Of a stretch of DNA of 64,000 nt, positions 15,907 to 25,192 are shown one piece after another. The translations under genes and the position numbers were made by a program. Numbering within the stretch: the stretch's first letter is position 1; each line of letters opens with the position of its first letter. This DNA comes from Streptomyces asoensis. Lineage in GTDB: Bacteria > Actinomycetota > Actinomycetes > Streptomycetales > Streptomycetaceae. The DNA is taken from assembly GCF_013085465.1 (NCBI RefSeq), contig NZ_CP049838.1, positions 4,464,001-4,528,000 of the forward strand, read 5' to 3'. The notes beneath the pieces are model-generated. The model did not search any database. It saw only the letters and a program-made list of their open reading frames with translations, and had not been told where the DNA came from.

Positions 15907-17106
15907 CTAGGCCGCCCGGTCGGCGGTGTCGGGTACCTCCCCGTGCTTCGCCCGGAGCAGTTGCCCGCGCTTGCTGTCCTTGACCCACCAGGTGCGCAGA
16001 CCGGGCTTGCGCGCCTCGTACGCCAGTTGCCAGACGGTGCTCCTGCACACGAACTCCTTGACCTTCCCGCCCAGACGGCCGCCGAGGTAGAGGCTGATCG
16101 CGACGTCGTTCCTGCGGGCGAACTGGAAGACGCCGGAGCGCCGCCCGAGGCTCAGGCACTGGCCGGCGAACCCCACGTCGATGGGCGTGGGGTTCGCCCC
16201 GGCGATCCGGCTGAGCACCGTCTCGGTGGCCTGCGGGCCGAGCTGGACCGCGGACTGGCAGCCCAGCCGGAACGGCAGATCCGACGGTGCCGCGGAGTCC
16301 CCGGCCGCGACGATGCGCGGGTCGTCCACGCTGGTCAGGGTCTCGTCCGTGCGCAGGCGGCCCAGGGCGTCGGTGCTCAGTCCGCTCTGCGCGGCCAGGT
16401 CCGGCACGCCGAACCCGGCGGTCCAGATGGTCACCTCACTCGGCAGTTCGCGGCCGTCGGCGAGCCGCACGGCCTCGCGGGTCACCTCCGTCACCTGGGT
16501 GTCGGGGCCGTCGAGCACGGTCACCCCGAGCTCGGCCAGCCTCCTGGCGACCGCGCGTCGGCCCCGCGGGTGCAGATACGGGCCGAGCACACCGCCGCAG
16601 ACCAGGGTGACGGTGCGGCCCGCTTCGGCGAGTTCGGCGGCGGTCTCGATGCCGGCCGGGCCGGCGCCGACGACCGACACCGCGGCCGACGCGGGCGCGG
16701 CGGCGACGACCGGCCGCAGCCGCTCGGCCTCCTCCAGGTCGGCGAGCGGGTAGGCGTGCTCCGCCGCGCCGGGCACCCGCGGGTCGGCGCTGCCGCTGCC
16801 CACCGCGTAGATCAGGTAGTCGTAGTCGACCGTGCCGCCCGACGCCAGCGTCAGCCGGCGTCCGGCCGCGTCGATCCGGGTCACGGTGTCGACCGTCAGC
16901 CGGACGCGGTCGGCCAGGATCTTCGCGTAGTCGACGACCGCGTCGTCGGACCCGCCCACCAGTTGGTGCAGGCGGATCCGCTCGACGAAGGTGCGGCGGG
17001 GGTTGATCAGCGTCACGGTCACGTCGTCGCGCTGCGTCAGACGGTTGGCCGCCATGACGCCGGCGTATCCGCCGCCGATCACTACGACTTCGGTGTTCTC
17101 AGCCAT
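15907..17106 (-). CDS. FAD-dependent NAD(P)H oxidoreductase, ECF41 partner
   Basis: 399 residues. The N-terminal dinucleotide fold VVVIGGGYAGVMAANRL binds FAD; the second one, VSVVGAGPAGIETAAELAE (residues about 145-163), binds NAD(P)H. IVAAGDSAA near residue 285 is the third FAD contact. It resembles type II NADH dehydrogenases and AIF-like proteins but has no membrane anchor. Its promoter matches ECF41 exactly at the -35, and sigJ follows 106 bases downstream, so the sigma factor probably drives this gene and possibly itself by readthrough. Confidence 0.9.
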   Translation of the reverse strand: MAENTEVVVIGGGYAGVMAANRLTQRDDVTVTLINPRRTFVERIRLHQLVGGSDDAVVDYAKILADRVRLTVDTVTRIDAAGRRLTLASGGTVDYDYLIYAVGSGSADPRVPGAAEHAYPLADLEEAERLRPVVAAAPASAAVSVVGAGPAGIETAAELAEAGRTVTLVCGGVLGPYLHPRGRRAVARRLAELGVTVLDGPDTQVTEVTREAVRLADGRELPSEVTIWTAGFGVPDLAAQSGLSTDALGRLRTDETLTSVDDPRIVAAGDSAAPSDLPFRLGCQSAVQLGPQATETVLSRIAGANPTPIDVGFAGQCLSLGRRSGVFQFARRNDVAISLYLGGRLGGKVKEFVCRSTVWQLAYEARKPGLRTWWVKDSKRGQLLRAKHGEVPDTADRAA

Positions 17107-17140
17107 GACGTCTCCTCCATATTCGGTGGTTCGGCCTCAA

Positions 17141-17167
17141 GACACCGCGTCGTCGATCCCTGTGACA
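17141..17167 (-). promoter_or_regulatory. ECF41-type promoter upstream of the oxidoreductase
   Basis: On the minus strand, TGTCACA (17167-17161) is followed by a 16-base spacer and TGTC (17144-17141). The published ECF41 target consensus is TGTCACA with CGTC about 16-17 bases downstream; only the first base of the -10 differs. Start would be near 17133, 27 bases before the ATG. Confidence 0.8.
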
Positions 17168-17222
17168 GCACGTGAGGCAGATCACTCCACTTGGTGGGGG
17201 GGGGGGAGGGCCTGGAGGTGGC

Positions 17223-17921
17223 CTAGTGGTCCCCCGTCGGGGTGCCCGCTGCCGGAGTGATCAGGCCGGTCTCGTAGGCCACGACGACGGCCTGGGCGCG
17301 GTCCCGCAGGCGGAGCTTGGCGAGGATCCGGGCCACGTGGGTCTTCACGGTGGCCTCGCTCAACCGGAAGCGCGCGGCGAGTTCGGCGTTGCTCAGGCCG
17401 GTGCCGAGCGAGCGGAGGACCTCGAGTTCGCGAGGGGTGAGCACCGTCAGGTCGCGGTGCAGGGCGGCGGAAGCCGCTGTCTCACGGGCGACGAAGCGTT
17501 CGACCAGGCGCCGGGTGATGGCCGGCGCGAGCAGCGCGTCACCGGTGCGGGCGAGACGGACGGCGGCGACCAGGTGCTCGGGGGTGACGTCCTTGAGGAG
17601 GAAGCCGCTCGCCCCGGCGGTGAGGGCCGCGTACACGTAACGGTCGAGGTCGAAGGTGGTCAGCATGATGACGCGGGGCGGCTCGGGCGGTCCGGCGCCG
17701 GAGAGGATCTGCCGGGTGGCTTCCAGGCCGTCGGTCCCGGGCATCCGGATGTCCATGAGGACCAGGTCGGGCCGGGTGCGGCGGACCGCGTCGACGGCCT
17801 GGTCCCCGTCGCAGGCCTCGGCGACGACGTCGATGCCGTCCGCCGCCAGGATCATGCCGAAGCCGGTGCGGACCAGCGCCTGATCGTCGGCGATCACCAC
17901 GCGCGGCGGCTGCCCGGTCAC
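17223..17921 (-). CDS. NarL/LuxR-family response regulator
   Basis: 232 residues. The receiver has the acidic pair IADDQ, phospho-acceptor Asp in LMDIRMPG (residue about 56) and the lysine in GFLLKDV. The C-terminal HTH is LTPRELEVLRSLGTGLSNAE with ATVKTHVARIL. Its GTG overlaps the end of the upstream kinase gene by 4 nt. The ABC exporter that starts divergently beyond the kinase is the probable target. Confidence 0.93.
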   Translation of the reverse strand: MTGQPPRVVIADDQALVRTGFGMILAADGIDVVAEACDGDQAVDAVRRTRPDLVLMDIRMPGTDGLEATRQILSGAGPPEPPRVIMLTTFDLDRYVYAALTAGASGFLLKDVTPEHLVAAVRLARTGDALLAPAITRRLVERFVARETAASAALHRDLTVLTPRELEVLRSLGTGLSNAELAARFRLSEATVKTHVARILAKLRLRDRAQAVVVAYETGLITPAAGTPTGDH

Positions 17922-19297
17922 GCGAGCTCCTCCACGGGGATGACGGCGCGGACCTCGAAACCGCCGGTGGGACGTTCGCCCGCGCGGAGGGTGGCGCCGT
18001 AGACGGCGAGGCGTTCACGCAGGCCGATCAGTCCGCGGCCGCCACCGGTACCGTCCGGCGCCGCGGACGTGCCGCCGGTGTCGGACACCTCGATGTGCAC
18101 CGCGCCGGGGACGTGCTCGATGGCGACCCGCACCCGGCCGCCGACGGCATGCCTGACCGTGTTGGTCAGCGCCTCCTGCACCACGCGGTACGCGGCCAGG
18201 TCGGCGCCCGGGGCGAGCGGGGCCGGGGTGCCGGTGACGGTCAGCTCGACGGGCACGCCGGTATCGCGCACCCGGTCGGTGAGGGCGGGCACCTGGGCGA
18301 GGCCCGGCTGCGGCGCCAGATCGGCCCCGGCGGCCGGGTCGGAGGCACCCCCGGCCCCCTCCGCGTCCCCGTCCCCGCCGTTCCCGTCACCGGCCATGGT
18401 GAGCAGGCCCATGACGTGCCGCAGTTCGGCCATCGCCGTACGCCCGCCCGCCTCGACGGCCAGCAGCGCCCGGCGGGCCCGGTCGGGCGCGGTGTCCATC
18501 ACCTTGCGGGCCGCGCCCGCCTGGATCACCATCACGCTCACATTGTGGGTGACGACGTCGTGCAGTTCGCGCGCGATCCGGGAACGCTCGCGGTCGACGG
18601 CCAGCCGCATGGCGGCCTCGTGCTCCTCCTCCAGAGCGGTCAGCCGCACCTTCCAGATGTGGACCGCGTTGGCTCCCAGCCCCACCCCGAGCAGCGCGAG
18701 GAACGGCACGAGACCGGGAGCGAACGACGGGAAGGTCTCGTCGCGCAGTACGGCGAGCAGGGCGGCGGCCACCAGGCCGGCGAGCGCACGCGCCCGGTAC
18801 GGGCTGTACACGGCCGCGCTGTAGGCGGCGACCACACAGGACAGGAACGTGTACAGGGTCGGGTCGCCGCCGCGCAGATGCTGGTTGAACAGCAGGCTCG
18901 CGACGACCACCGCCCAGAACGCGGACAGCGGGAACCGGCGGCGCACCACCAGGGGCAGCGCGGTCAGGGCGGCCAGCGCCAGCTGCCAGGGCTCGACGGC
19001 GCCGGCGAACTGCGCCACGCCCACCCCCACGTCCGGGAACGGGCCGACCGGCGGGACGCCGGGCGCGGGCACCCGTGGCGGAACCGGCACGAGCATCGGC
19101 GGAACCGGCGCGTCGCCGGCGCCCTGCCGGTAGGTGGCGCCCACCGTGCAGGCGGCGAGGACGAAGGCGAGGATCGCGTCGGCCGTCCACATCCACCGGG
19201 ACGGGCGGGGCAGCGGGCTCCTGCGCAGCAGGGCCGCGGCCCCCGTTCGCCACCGCTCCACGATCTCCGCCCGCACAGCACCGCCCGCCCCGCCCAT
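17918..19297 (-). CDS. Sensor histidine kinase, HisKA_3 type
   Basis: 459 residues from ATG 19297; the longer frame to 19381 lacks a ribosome site. Four to five membrane helices cover residues 35-200, with a proline-rich extracytoplasmic loop (PVPPMLVPVPPRVPAPGV). The dimerisation and phosphorylation box ELHDVVTHNVSVMVIQAGAA holds the histidine. After a Gly/Asp insertion the ATPase domain has EALTNTVRHA (N box) and GRGLIGLRERLAVYGA (G box). It is cotranscribed with the response regulator through ATGA. Confidence 0.92.
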   Translation of the reverse strand: MGGAGGAVRAEIVERWRTGAAALLRRSPLPRPSRWMWTADAILAFVLAACTVGATYRQGAGDAPVPPMLVPVPPRVPAPGVPPVGPFPDVGVGVAQFAGAVEPWQLALAALTALPLVVRRRFPLSAFWAVVVASLLFNQHLRGGDPTLYTFLSCVVAAYSAAVYSPYRARALAGLVAAALLAVLRDETFPSFAPGLVPFLALLGVGLGANAVHIWKVRLTALEEEHEAAMRLAVDRERSRIARELHDVVTHNVSVMVIQAGAARKVMDTAPDRARRALLAVEAGGRTAMAELRHVMGLLTMAGDGNGGDGDAEGAGGASDPAAGADLAPQPGLAQVPALTDRVRDTGVPVELTVTGTPAPLAPGADLAAYRVVQEALTNTVRHAVGGRVRVAIEHVPGAVHIEVSDTGGTSAAPDGTGGGRGLIGLRERLAVYGATLRAGERPTGGFEVRAVIPVEELA

Positions 19298-19510
19298 GCT
19301 CACAGTGTGGCAACCCGCGTGCGCTCCCACATCCGTCCCGCTGCGGACGGCGGCACGGCGGGCTACATCCGCCGCGTACATCGCAGGGATGACATGCCCG
19401 GCGGGTCATCCCGGGGCGGCATCCGGTCTCACCGTCTCAGGCGACGCCCCGGACCGGGGCCCGCCCCTAGCTTCGGACCCGAACCGTCGAACGCCGACCC
19501 TGGAGGCACC

Positions 19511-20224
19511 GTGGCAGCGACCGCGCCCGTCATCGACATGCGGGCTGTGAGCAGGACGTACGGGGAAGGGCCGCCGGCCCTCGCCGACGTGACGCTGAGC
19601 GTGGCCGCCGGAGAGGCGCTCGCCGTTCTCGGGCCGTCCGGCAGCGGCAAGTCCACGCTGCTCAACCTGATCGCGGGACTCGACCGGCCGAGCACGGGCA
19701 GCGTCACGGTGGACGGGCTGCGGGTGGACGAGCTGAGCGAGGCCGGGTCGGCGCGGTACCGGCGCACGAAGGTCGGCATGGTCTTCCAGTTCTTCAATCT
19801 GCTGGACGACCTGACGGTCACCGACAACGTGCTGCTGCCCGCCCAGTTGGCGGGGATGCCGCGGGCCGAGGCCCGCGCACGGGCCGCCGGGCTGCTGGCG
19901 GAGCTGCGCATCGACCGGCACGCGGACGCCTACCCCGGCAGGTTGTCCGGCGGGGAGCGGCAGCGCGTCGCGGTCGCCCGGGCCCTGATGAACCGTCCGG
20001 CCCTGCTGCTGGCCGACGAGCCCACCGGCGCGCTGGACACCGCCTCCGGCGCGGACGTCCGGGAACTGCTCGCCGAACTCAACGCGTCGGGGCAGACGAT
20101 CGTCCTGGTCACCCACGATCTGAGCCTCGCCGCGTCCTGCGCGACCCGGACCGTCGAGCTGGTCGACGGCCGTGTCGTACGGGACACCAGGAGCGCCCGG
20201 GGCGCGGCGGCGGTGGCCCGATGA
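19511..20224 (+). CDS. ABC transporter ATP-binding protein (MacB/LolD type)
   Basis: 237 residues from GTG 19511, five bases after GGAGG; the much longer frame is a shadow of the kinase. Walker A is GPSGSGKST, the Q-loop region is VFQFFNLLDDLTVTDNV, the signature is LSGGERQR, Walker B is LLLADEPTGALD, and the H-loop is LVTHD. The sequence is the subfamily that pairs with FtsX-type permeases. The stop overlaps the permease ATG. Confidence 0.95.
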   Translation: MAATAPVIDMRAVSRTYGEGPPALADVTLSVAAGEALAVLGPSGSGKSTLLNLIAGLDRPSTGSVTVDGLRVDELSEAGSARYRRTKVGMVFQFFNLLDDLTVTDNVLLPAQLAGMPRAEARARAAGLLAELRIDRHADAYPGRLSGGERQRVAVARALMNRPALLLADEPTGALDTASGADVRELLAELNASGQTIVLVTHDLSLAASCATRTVELVDGRVVRDTRSARGAAAVAR

Positions 20225-22605
20225 GCGCCCTCGGCCGGGTGGTGCGCGCCGGGGTCGGGCGGCGGCGGGTGCAGACCGCCGTAATGATCATGACGACGCT
20301 CATGGCCGTCACCGCGTCGGTTCTCGCCGCCGGGCTGCTCGTCGCGTCCCAGGCACCCTTCGACCACGCCTTCGCACGGCAGCACGGCGCCCACCTGACC
20401 GCGCGGTTCGACGGCGCGAAGGTGACGGCCGCGGAACTCACGGCGACCGCCCACGCGAAGGGCGTGACCGCAGCGGCAGGACCCTTCCGGACCGTCGCGG
20501 TACGCGCGCGTACCGCCTCGTCCTCGGACATCCTCCCGGAAGGTGTCGATCTGCCGCCGGTGACCGTCGCCGGCCGGGCGGACGCCGGGGGCGGTGTCGA
20601 CCGGGTCGATCTCGTCTCCGGCAGCTGGCTCACCGGCCCAGGACAGATCGTGGTGGCCAACGGCACGCTGCCCGTCGAACCGGGTGCGCGGCTGACGTTC
20701 CCCGACGCGCCGGGCAGCCCCACGCTGACCGTGGTCGGGGTCGCCCGGTCGGTGACCGGCACCGCGGACGCCTGGGTGACTCCCGCGCGGGCCGCGTCGC
20801 TGGCCGCGCCGGGGGGCACCCCCGAGTACGAGATGCTCTACCGCCTCGCTCGCGCGGGGACTGACGCCCAGGTGGCCGCCGGCCGGGCCGCGATCACCGC
20901 GGCGGTGTCGAAGGGCGCGCTGACCGGCTCGCAGTCCTATCTGACGGTCAAGCAGGAGGAGACCGCCAACGCGATGGCGTTCGTGCCGTTCCTCGCCGCC
21001 TTCGGTGTCCTCGGGCTGCTCCTGTCGGTCCTGGTCATCGGCATCGTCGTCAGCGGCGCGGTGGGTGCCGCGACCCGGCGCATCGGCATCCTCAAGTCCC
21101 TCGGCTTCACCCCGGCGCAGGTCGTACGGGCCTACGTCGGACAGGCGCTGATCCCCGCGGCCGTCGGCTGCGCCCTGGGGCTGGTGGTGGGCAATCTGCT
21201 GGCCTTCCCCGTGCTCGCCGAGGTCGGGGAGGCCTTCGACGGCCCGTCGGAGTCGATCCCGCTGTGGATCGACGTCGCCGTGCCCGCCGCGGCGCTCGCC
21301 CTGGTCGCCTGCGCCGCTCTGGTGCCCGCGCTGCGCGCCGGACGGCTGCGCACCGTGGCGGCGATCACCGCCGGACGTACGCCCGGCACCGGCCGGGGGC
21401 GCCTGGCCCGGCGGCTCGCGGGGCGGCTCGCGGTGCCACGGGCGGTCAGCCTCGGGCTGGCGGGCCCCTTCGCCCGGCCGGCGCGTTCGGCGACGATGGC
21501 CGCCGCGGTGGTCTTCGGCGCCGCCGCCGTCACCTTCGGGGTCGGGCTCGCCCTCACGCTCGGGGCCATCCAGTCGGGCCGCATGCTCAACTCGGGCGGG
21601 TCGGTCGTCGTCGGGACGGGCGGCGGGCAGGCGCCGCCCGGCGCGCAGGCGGTCCACGTGGGCGGCGGGCCCGAAGAGCCGAAGGCCGACCCGGCCGAGA
21701 TCGCCGCCGCGCTCCGCGCGCAGAAGGGAACCGGCCGCTTCTACGGCACGACCCAGGCGGAGGTGAGCGCGTCCGGCATCACCGGCGCCACCACCGTGGT
21801 GGCGTACCAGGGCGACGCGTCGTGGGCCGGCCCCCCGATGGTCTCGGGCGACTGGCTGGACGGGCCGGGCCAGGCCGTGGTCACCACCCGGTTCCTGAAG
21901 GCCGCCGGAATCCGGGTCGGCGACACGGTGACCCTGACGGAGCAGGGGCGGCACATCCCGGTACGGATCGTCGGCGAGGCGTTCTTCACCGAGGGCGAGG
22001 GCATGGAACTCCTCACCCCGGCCTCGACCCTCACCGCCCTCGGACTCGACGCGACACCGGGCCGGTACGACGTGGAGACGAAACCGGGCACGGATCTGAC
22101 GCGCTACCTGGCCTCGCTCAACGACACGCTCGACCCGCTCGGCGCCGTCGCCCAGGGCAACACCGCCGACACCTCCAGCGTGATCGCCGCCATGGACGCG
22201 CTGATCGGGACGCTCACCCTCATGCTCGTCGTGGTCGCCGGCCTGGGCGTGCTCAACACGGTCGTCCTCGACACCCGCGACCGTGTCCACGACCTCGGCG
22301 TCCTCAAGGCCCTGGGCATGGCCCCCCGCCAGACCCTGACCATGGTCGTCACGTCGGTCGCCGGAATCGGCCTGCCGGCCGGCGCGCTGGCGGTCCCGGT
22401 CGGCGTGGCCCTGCACCACTACGTCACGCCGCTCATGGGCGACGCCGTCGGCATGACCCTGCCCCCCTCGCACATCGCCGTCTACGACACGCCCGAGCTG
22501 GCCCTGCTCGCCCTGGGCGGGCTGGTCATCGCGGTGGCCGGTGCCCTGCTCCCGGCCGGCTGGGCGGCCAGGACGACCACGGCCACCGCCCTGCGCACCG
22601 AGTGA
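20221..22605 (+). CDS. FtsX-like ABC transporter permease
   Basis: 794 residues with two FtsX modules. Each consists of a transmembrane helix, a large extracytoplasmic domain and three further helices (FLAAFGVLGLLLSVLVIGIV; LTLMLVVVAGLGVLNTVVLD; both followed by the RxIGILKSLG or DLGVLKALGM coupling segment). Such MacB-like systems move antibiotics or lipoproteins, or resist envelope-active peptides. With the adjacent two-component system this looks like a stress-sensing efflux unit of the BceRS-BceAB kind, although the kinase is not BceS-like. Confidence 0.93.
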   Translation: MSALGRVVRAGVGRRRVQTAVMIMTTLMAVTASVLAAGLLVASQAPFDHAFARQHGAHLTARFDGAKVTAAELTATAHAKGVTAAAGPFRTVAVRARTASSSDILPEGVDLPPVTVAGRADAGGGVDRVDLVSGSWLTGPGQIVVANGTLPVEPGARLTFPDAPGSPTLTVVGVARSVTGTADAWVTPARAASLAAPGGTPEYEMLYRLARAGTDAQVAAGRAAITAAVSKGALTGSQSYLTVKQEETANAMAFVPFLAAFGVLGLLLSVLVIGIVVSGAVGAATRRIGILKSLGFTPAQVVRAYVGQALIPAAVGCALGLVVGNLLAFPVLAEVGEAFDGPSESIPLWIDVAVPAAALALVACAALVPALRAGRLRTVAAITAGRTPGTGRGRLARRLAGRLAVPRAVSLGLAGPFARPARSATMAAAVVFGAAAVTFGVGLALTLGAIQSGRMLNSGGSVVVGTGGGQAPPGAQAVHVGGGPEEPKADPAEIAAALRAQKGTGRFYGTTQAEVSASGITGATTVVAYQGDASWAGPPMVSGDWLDGPGQAVVTTRFLKAAGIRVGDTVTLTEQGRHIPVRIVGEAFFTEGEGMELLTPASTLTALGLDATPGRYDVETKPGTDLTRYLASLNDTLDPLGAVAQGNTADTSSVIAAMDALIGTLTLMLVVVAGLGVLNTVVLDTRDRVHDLGVLKALGMAPRQTLTMVVTSVAGIGLPAGALAVPVGVALHHYVTPLMGDAVGMTLPPSHIAVYDTPELALLALGGLVIAVAGALLPAGWAARTTTATALRTE

Positions 22606-22611
22606 CCGTGC

Positions 22612-23787
22612 CTACGCCGCCGTGCGTCCGCCCTCGCCGTTCCGCCTGAACGCCCACTCCGCCCTCGGCTCCACCACGTACCGGAAGACCCGCCGGACGG
22701 GGGAGGTGCACAGCAGGGTGACGGTCAGGGCGGCGACGAGGGTGACGGCGAGGGCACCGAGCGGCTGGTGGATCCAGGGGTGGTCGTACCAGTGGGCGGG
22801 GCCGGCGGCCTGCTTGACGAAGCCGTGCAGGAGATAGCCGTAGAGCGTGGCCGCGCCCAGGGCGGTGAACCAGGTGTGACGTCCTGGCACCCAGGCCAGG
22901 AAGCAGGCCACCAGGACGAGGGAGCAGCCGAAGCCGGCCAGGGTCATCACGGGGCCGTACCAGGCGGGCGCCCCCAGCTGTACGGCGCTGTCGTCGTGGA
23001 AGAACCAGCGGTAGGCGCCGTGCGGGGCCGCCCAGTACGCCACGGCCAGCGCGGCCGCGAAGACCGGCACCGCCAGGACGCGTACCGCGCGGCGGCGCAC
23101 CAGCCGGAAGTGCTCCGGCCTCAGCAGCAGGCCCAGGACGAAGTAGGGCAGGAACTGGAGGACCCGCTGGAGGGCGAGGTCCTTGCCGATGGCGGACGAG
23201 AGGGTCGCGAGCATCGCGACTGCCAGCGCGAGCGGCAACGGCCGGCGTACGAGGCGCCAGACCGGCGCGGTCAGCCGCCAGATGAACAGGGCGGCCAGGA
23301 ACCAGGTCAGGTAGAGGGGGTCCAGCAGGCTGATGTCGCGTTCCGGGGCGTCGTCGGTCCACCTCGTGACGAGGGTGTACGCCACCTCGAAGACCACGTA
23401 CGGCACGGCCACGCCGGTGATCAGGCGCTTGACGCGCTGCGGGCTGCCGTCGAAGCCGCGGGAGAAGTGGCCGGAGATGATGATGAACGCCGGCATGTGG
23501 AAGGCATACACGAGCGTGTAGAGCGCGGTGACCGTGCGGCTGCCGTCGCGCAGGGGTTCCCAGGCATGGCCCACGGCGACCAGCAGGATCGCCAGGTACT
23601 TGGCGTTGTCGAAGAAGGCGTCCCGCTTCTTCGCGGGCGCGGCGTGTGTCGGCCCGGCCTGTGTCCGCTCGGCCTGTGTCGGCTGGGCCTGTGGGGGCTC
23701 GGCCTGTGTCGGCTCCGTGCTGCTCGAGGGCAGTGTGGCCTGCCCGATGCCCTCCTGGCGCAACCCGGACAGACCAGAACACCTCAT
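22612..23787 (-). CDS. Acyltransferase family 3 membrane protein
   Basis: 391 residues. After a 50-residue hydrophilic N-terminus the acyltransferase-3 fold starts with RDAFFDNAKYLAILLVAVGH, including the conserved histidine. About ten helices follow (FHMPAFIIISGHFSRG; YLTWFLAALFIWRL; GYLLHGFVKQAAG). These enzymes acetylate or acylate extracytoplasmic sugars. The N-terminus contains a pentapeptide repeat, variations on EPTQA, encoded by a 15-base tandem repeat. Confidence 0.88.
   Translation of the reverse strand: MRCSGLSGLRQEGIGQATLPSSSTEPTQAEPPQAQPTQAERTQAGPTHAAPAKKRDAFFDNAKYLAILLVAVGHAWEPLRDGSRTVTALYTLVYAFHMPAFIIISGHFSRGFDGSPQRVKRLITGVAVPYVVFEVAYTLVTRWTDDAPERDISLLDPLYLTWFLAALFIWRLTAPVWRLVRRPLPLALAVAMLATLSSAIGKDLALQRVLQFLPYFVLGLLLRPEHFRLVRRRAVRVLAVPVFAAALAVAYWAAPHGAYRWFFHDDSAVQLGAPAWYGPVMTLAGFGCSLVLVACFLAWVPGRHTWFTALGAATLYGYLLHGFVKQAAGPAHWYDHPWIHQPLGALAVTLVAALTVTLLCTSPVRRVFRYVVEPRAEWAFRRNGEGGRTAA
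23646..23720. repeat. 15-base in-frame tandem repeat in the acyltransferase N-terminus
   Basis: Five units of the type GTGTCGGCTCGGCCT encode PTQAE/Q-type pentapeptides. A unit length divisible by three means copy-number change would lengthen the linker without a frameshift. Confidence 0.8.
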
Positions 23788-23996
23788 ACGACCCGTGCTC
23801 CCGGCCCCGGACTCGCCGGCGGGGAAGCTCCGACACCATTACCCGGGCCCTGCTTACCGCCTTTCGGCCGGATAAACCTCCCGACGCGGTCAAGGGTCAG
23901 AGACGCGTCGCGGCACGCAGGAGGAAAAGCATCGTGACGGGCCGCCCTCCCGGTCGCCCGGGCCACCGGCAGAAAGACGAAGACCCCCATGAGACG

Positions 23997-24500
23997 TCAG
24001 CCTTGCCGAGCACCTGTGTCCGGGTCCGGGTCTGTGTCCGGGTCTGTGTCTGCTGCTGTCTCTGCCGCTTCGTCTTCGCCGTCGTCTGCGTCTTCGTCGT
24101 CTGCGTCTTCGTCGTCTGCGTCTTCGTCGCGGGGCTGTCCCAGGAGTTCGCGCAGCAGCCGTTCGTCATCGGGGCCGAGACCGGTGACGAAGCTGGCCAG
24201 CACGGCCTCGCGGTCCCGCTCGGCGTCCAGCACCCTGCGCATGCGGTGGGCGGCGAGACCCGCCTCGTCCGACGCGGGCAGCCACGCGAACGACCGCCCG
24301 CCGCGCTCGCGGGTGACCGCGCCCTTGGCGAGCAGCCGGGTGAGGATCGTGATCACCGTCGTATAGGCGAGATCGCCGCCCAGGCGTTCCTGCACCCACC
24401 CGGCGGTGGCCGGACCGTCCGCCTCGCGCAGCGCCGACAGGACCAACGCCTCCAGCTCGCCCTGTCCCCGCCGCCGGGGACGCTGCCGGTGATCCGTCAC
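23997..24500 (-). CDS. BlaI/MecI/CopY-family repressor
   Basis: 167 residues from GTG 24500 (GAGGAG upstream). Winged helix: GELEALVLSALREADGPATA, then LAYTTVITILTRLLAKGAVT and ERGGRSFAWLP. A helical dimerisation region follows. The last 45 residues are strongly acidic with repeated DEDAD, coded by the 15-base tandem GTCGTCTGCGTCTTC at 24074-24130. No beta-lactamase sensor is nearby; the divergent DUF4396 gene is the plausible target. Confidence 0.88.
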   Translation of the reverse strand: MTDHRQRPRRRGQGELEALVLSALREADGPATAGWVQERLGGDLAYTTVITILTRLLAKGAVTRERGGRSFAWLPASDEAGLAAHRMRRVLDAERDREAVLASFVTGLGPDDERLLRELLGQPRDEDADDEDADDEDADDGEDEAAETAADTDPDTDPDPDTGARQG

Positions 24501-24592
24501 GCCCCGTCTCCTCTCCGCCGCCGTCCGTTTCCCGGTCGGACATCGTATAGACGCCGCCCGCCGCACCCACCCTTCACCGCCCGGCCGCCCCC

Positions 24593-24621
24593 TTGCCCAC
24601 CATACCCCTAGGGGGTATACA
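24593..24621 (+). promoter_or_regulatory. Promoter with CsoR-like palindrome for a leaderless DUF4396 gene
   Basis: TTGCCC (24593-24598), a 17-base spacer, then TATACA (24616-24621), placing transcription start at the A of the ATG (24628). There is no ribosome site, so the transcript is probably leaderless. The spacer holds ATACCCC-TA-GGGGGTAT (24602-24618), which resembles CsoR-family operators (TACCCC...GGGGTA). Confidence 0.6.
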
Positions 24622-24627
24622 GAACTC

Positions 24628-25152
24628 ATGGACCACGACCAGCACCACCCTCCGCACGGCGACCGGCACCATGACGGGCACCACGATCACGCCTCCCCCG
24701 CGGCGGGGCACGGGGACGTCTCCTGGGCGATGGCGATGAAGGCGACACTGCACTGCCTCACCGGGTGCGCCATCGGCGAGATCCTCGGGATGGTCATCGG
24801 TACCGCCCTCGGCTGGGGCAATGTGCCGACCATGGTCGTCGCGATCGTTCTCGCGTTCCTGTTCGGCTACTCCTTCACCCTGTTCGCGGTGCGCCGGGCC
24901 GGCCTGGGTCTCAAGGCCGCGGTCAAGGTGGCGCTGGCCGCCGACACGGTCTCGATCGCCGTGATGGAACTGGTCGACAACGCCGTCGTCGCCCTCACCC
25001 CGGGCGCGATGGAGGCCCAGTTGTCGGACGGGCTGTTCTGGGCGGCCCTCCTGGGCGGCTTCGCGATCGCCTTCCTGATCACCACACCTGTGAACAAGTG
25101 GATGATCGGCCGCGGCAAGGGCCACGCCGTGGCCCACGCCCAGCACGCCTGA
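24628..25152 (+). CDS. DUF4396 membrane protein with His-rich N-terminus
   Basis: 174 residues. The first 30 contain about ten histidines (DHDQHHPPHGDRHHDGHHDH), a likely metal-binding tail. Four helices follow (KATLHCLTGCAIGEILGMVI and others), with Cys residues in the first and ending TPVNKWMIGRGKGHA, all typical of DUF4396. The family is often linked to copper handling. The CsoR-like site in its promoter and the divergent CopY/BlaI-type gene support metal response, but this is inference. Confidence 0.88.
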   Translation: MDHDQHHPPHGDRHHDGHHDHASPAAGHGDVSWAMAMKATLHCLTGCAIGEILGMVIGTALGWGNVPTMVVAIVLAFLFGYSFTLFAVRRAGLGLKAAVKVALAADTVSIAVMELVDNAVVALTPGAMEAQLSDGLFWAALLGGFAIAFLITTPVNKWMIGRGKGHAVAHAQHA

Positions 25153-25192
25153 GGCCCCTCGCCCCCTCCCCTCGCCTCTCCCCCGGCTTCGC

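Noticed and set aside
19930..22473. An 847-residue minus-strand frame
   Set aside because: Antisense of the FtsX-type permease, which has full transmembrane and coupling motifs.
24501..24560. Classical BlaI operator (TACA-N-TGTA type) upstream of the BlaI gene
   Set aside because: Only a half-site-like sequence (GACATCGTATAG) is present; too weak to call.
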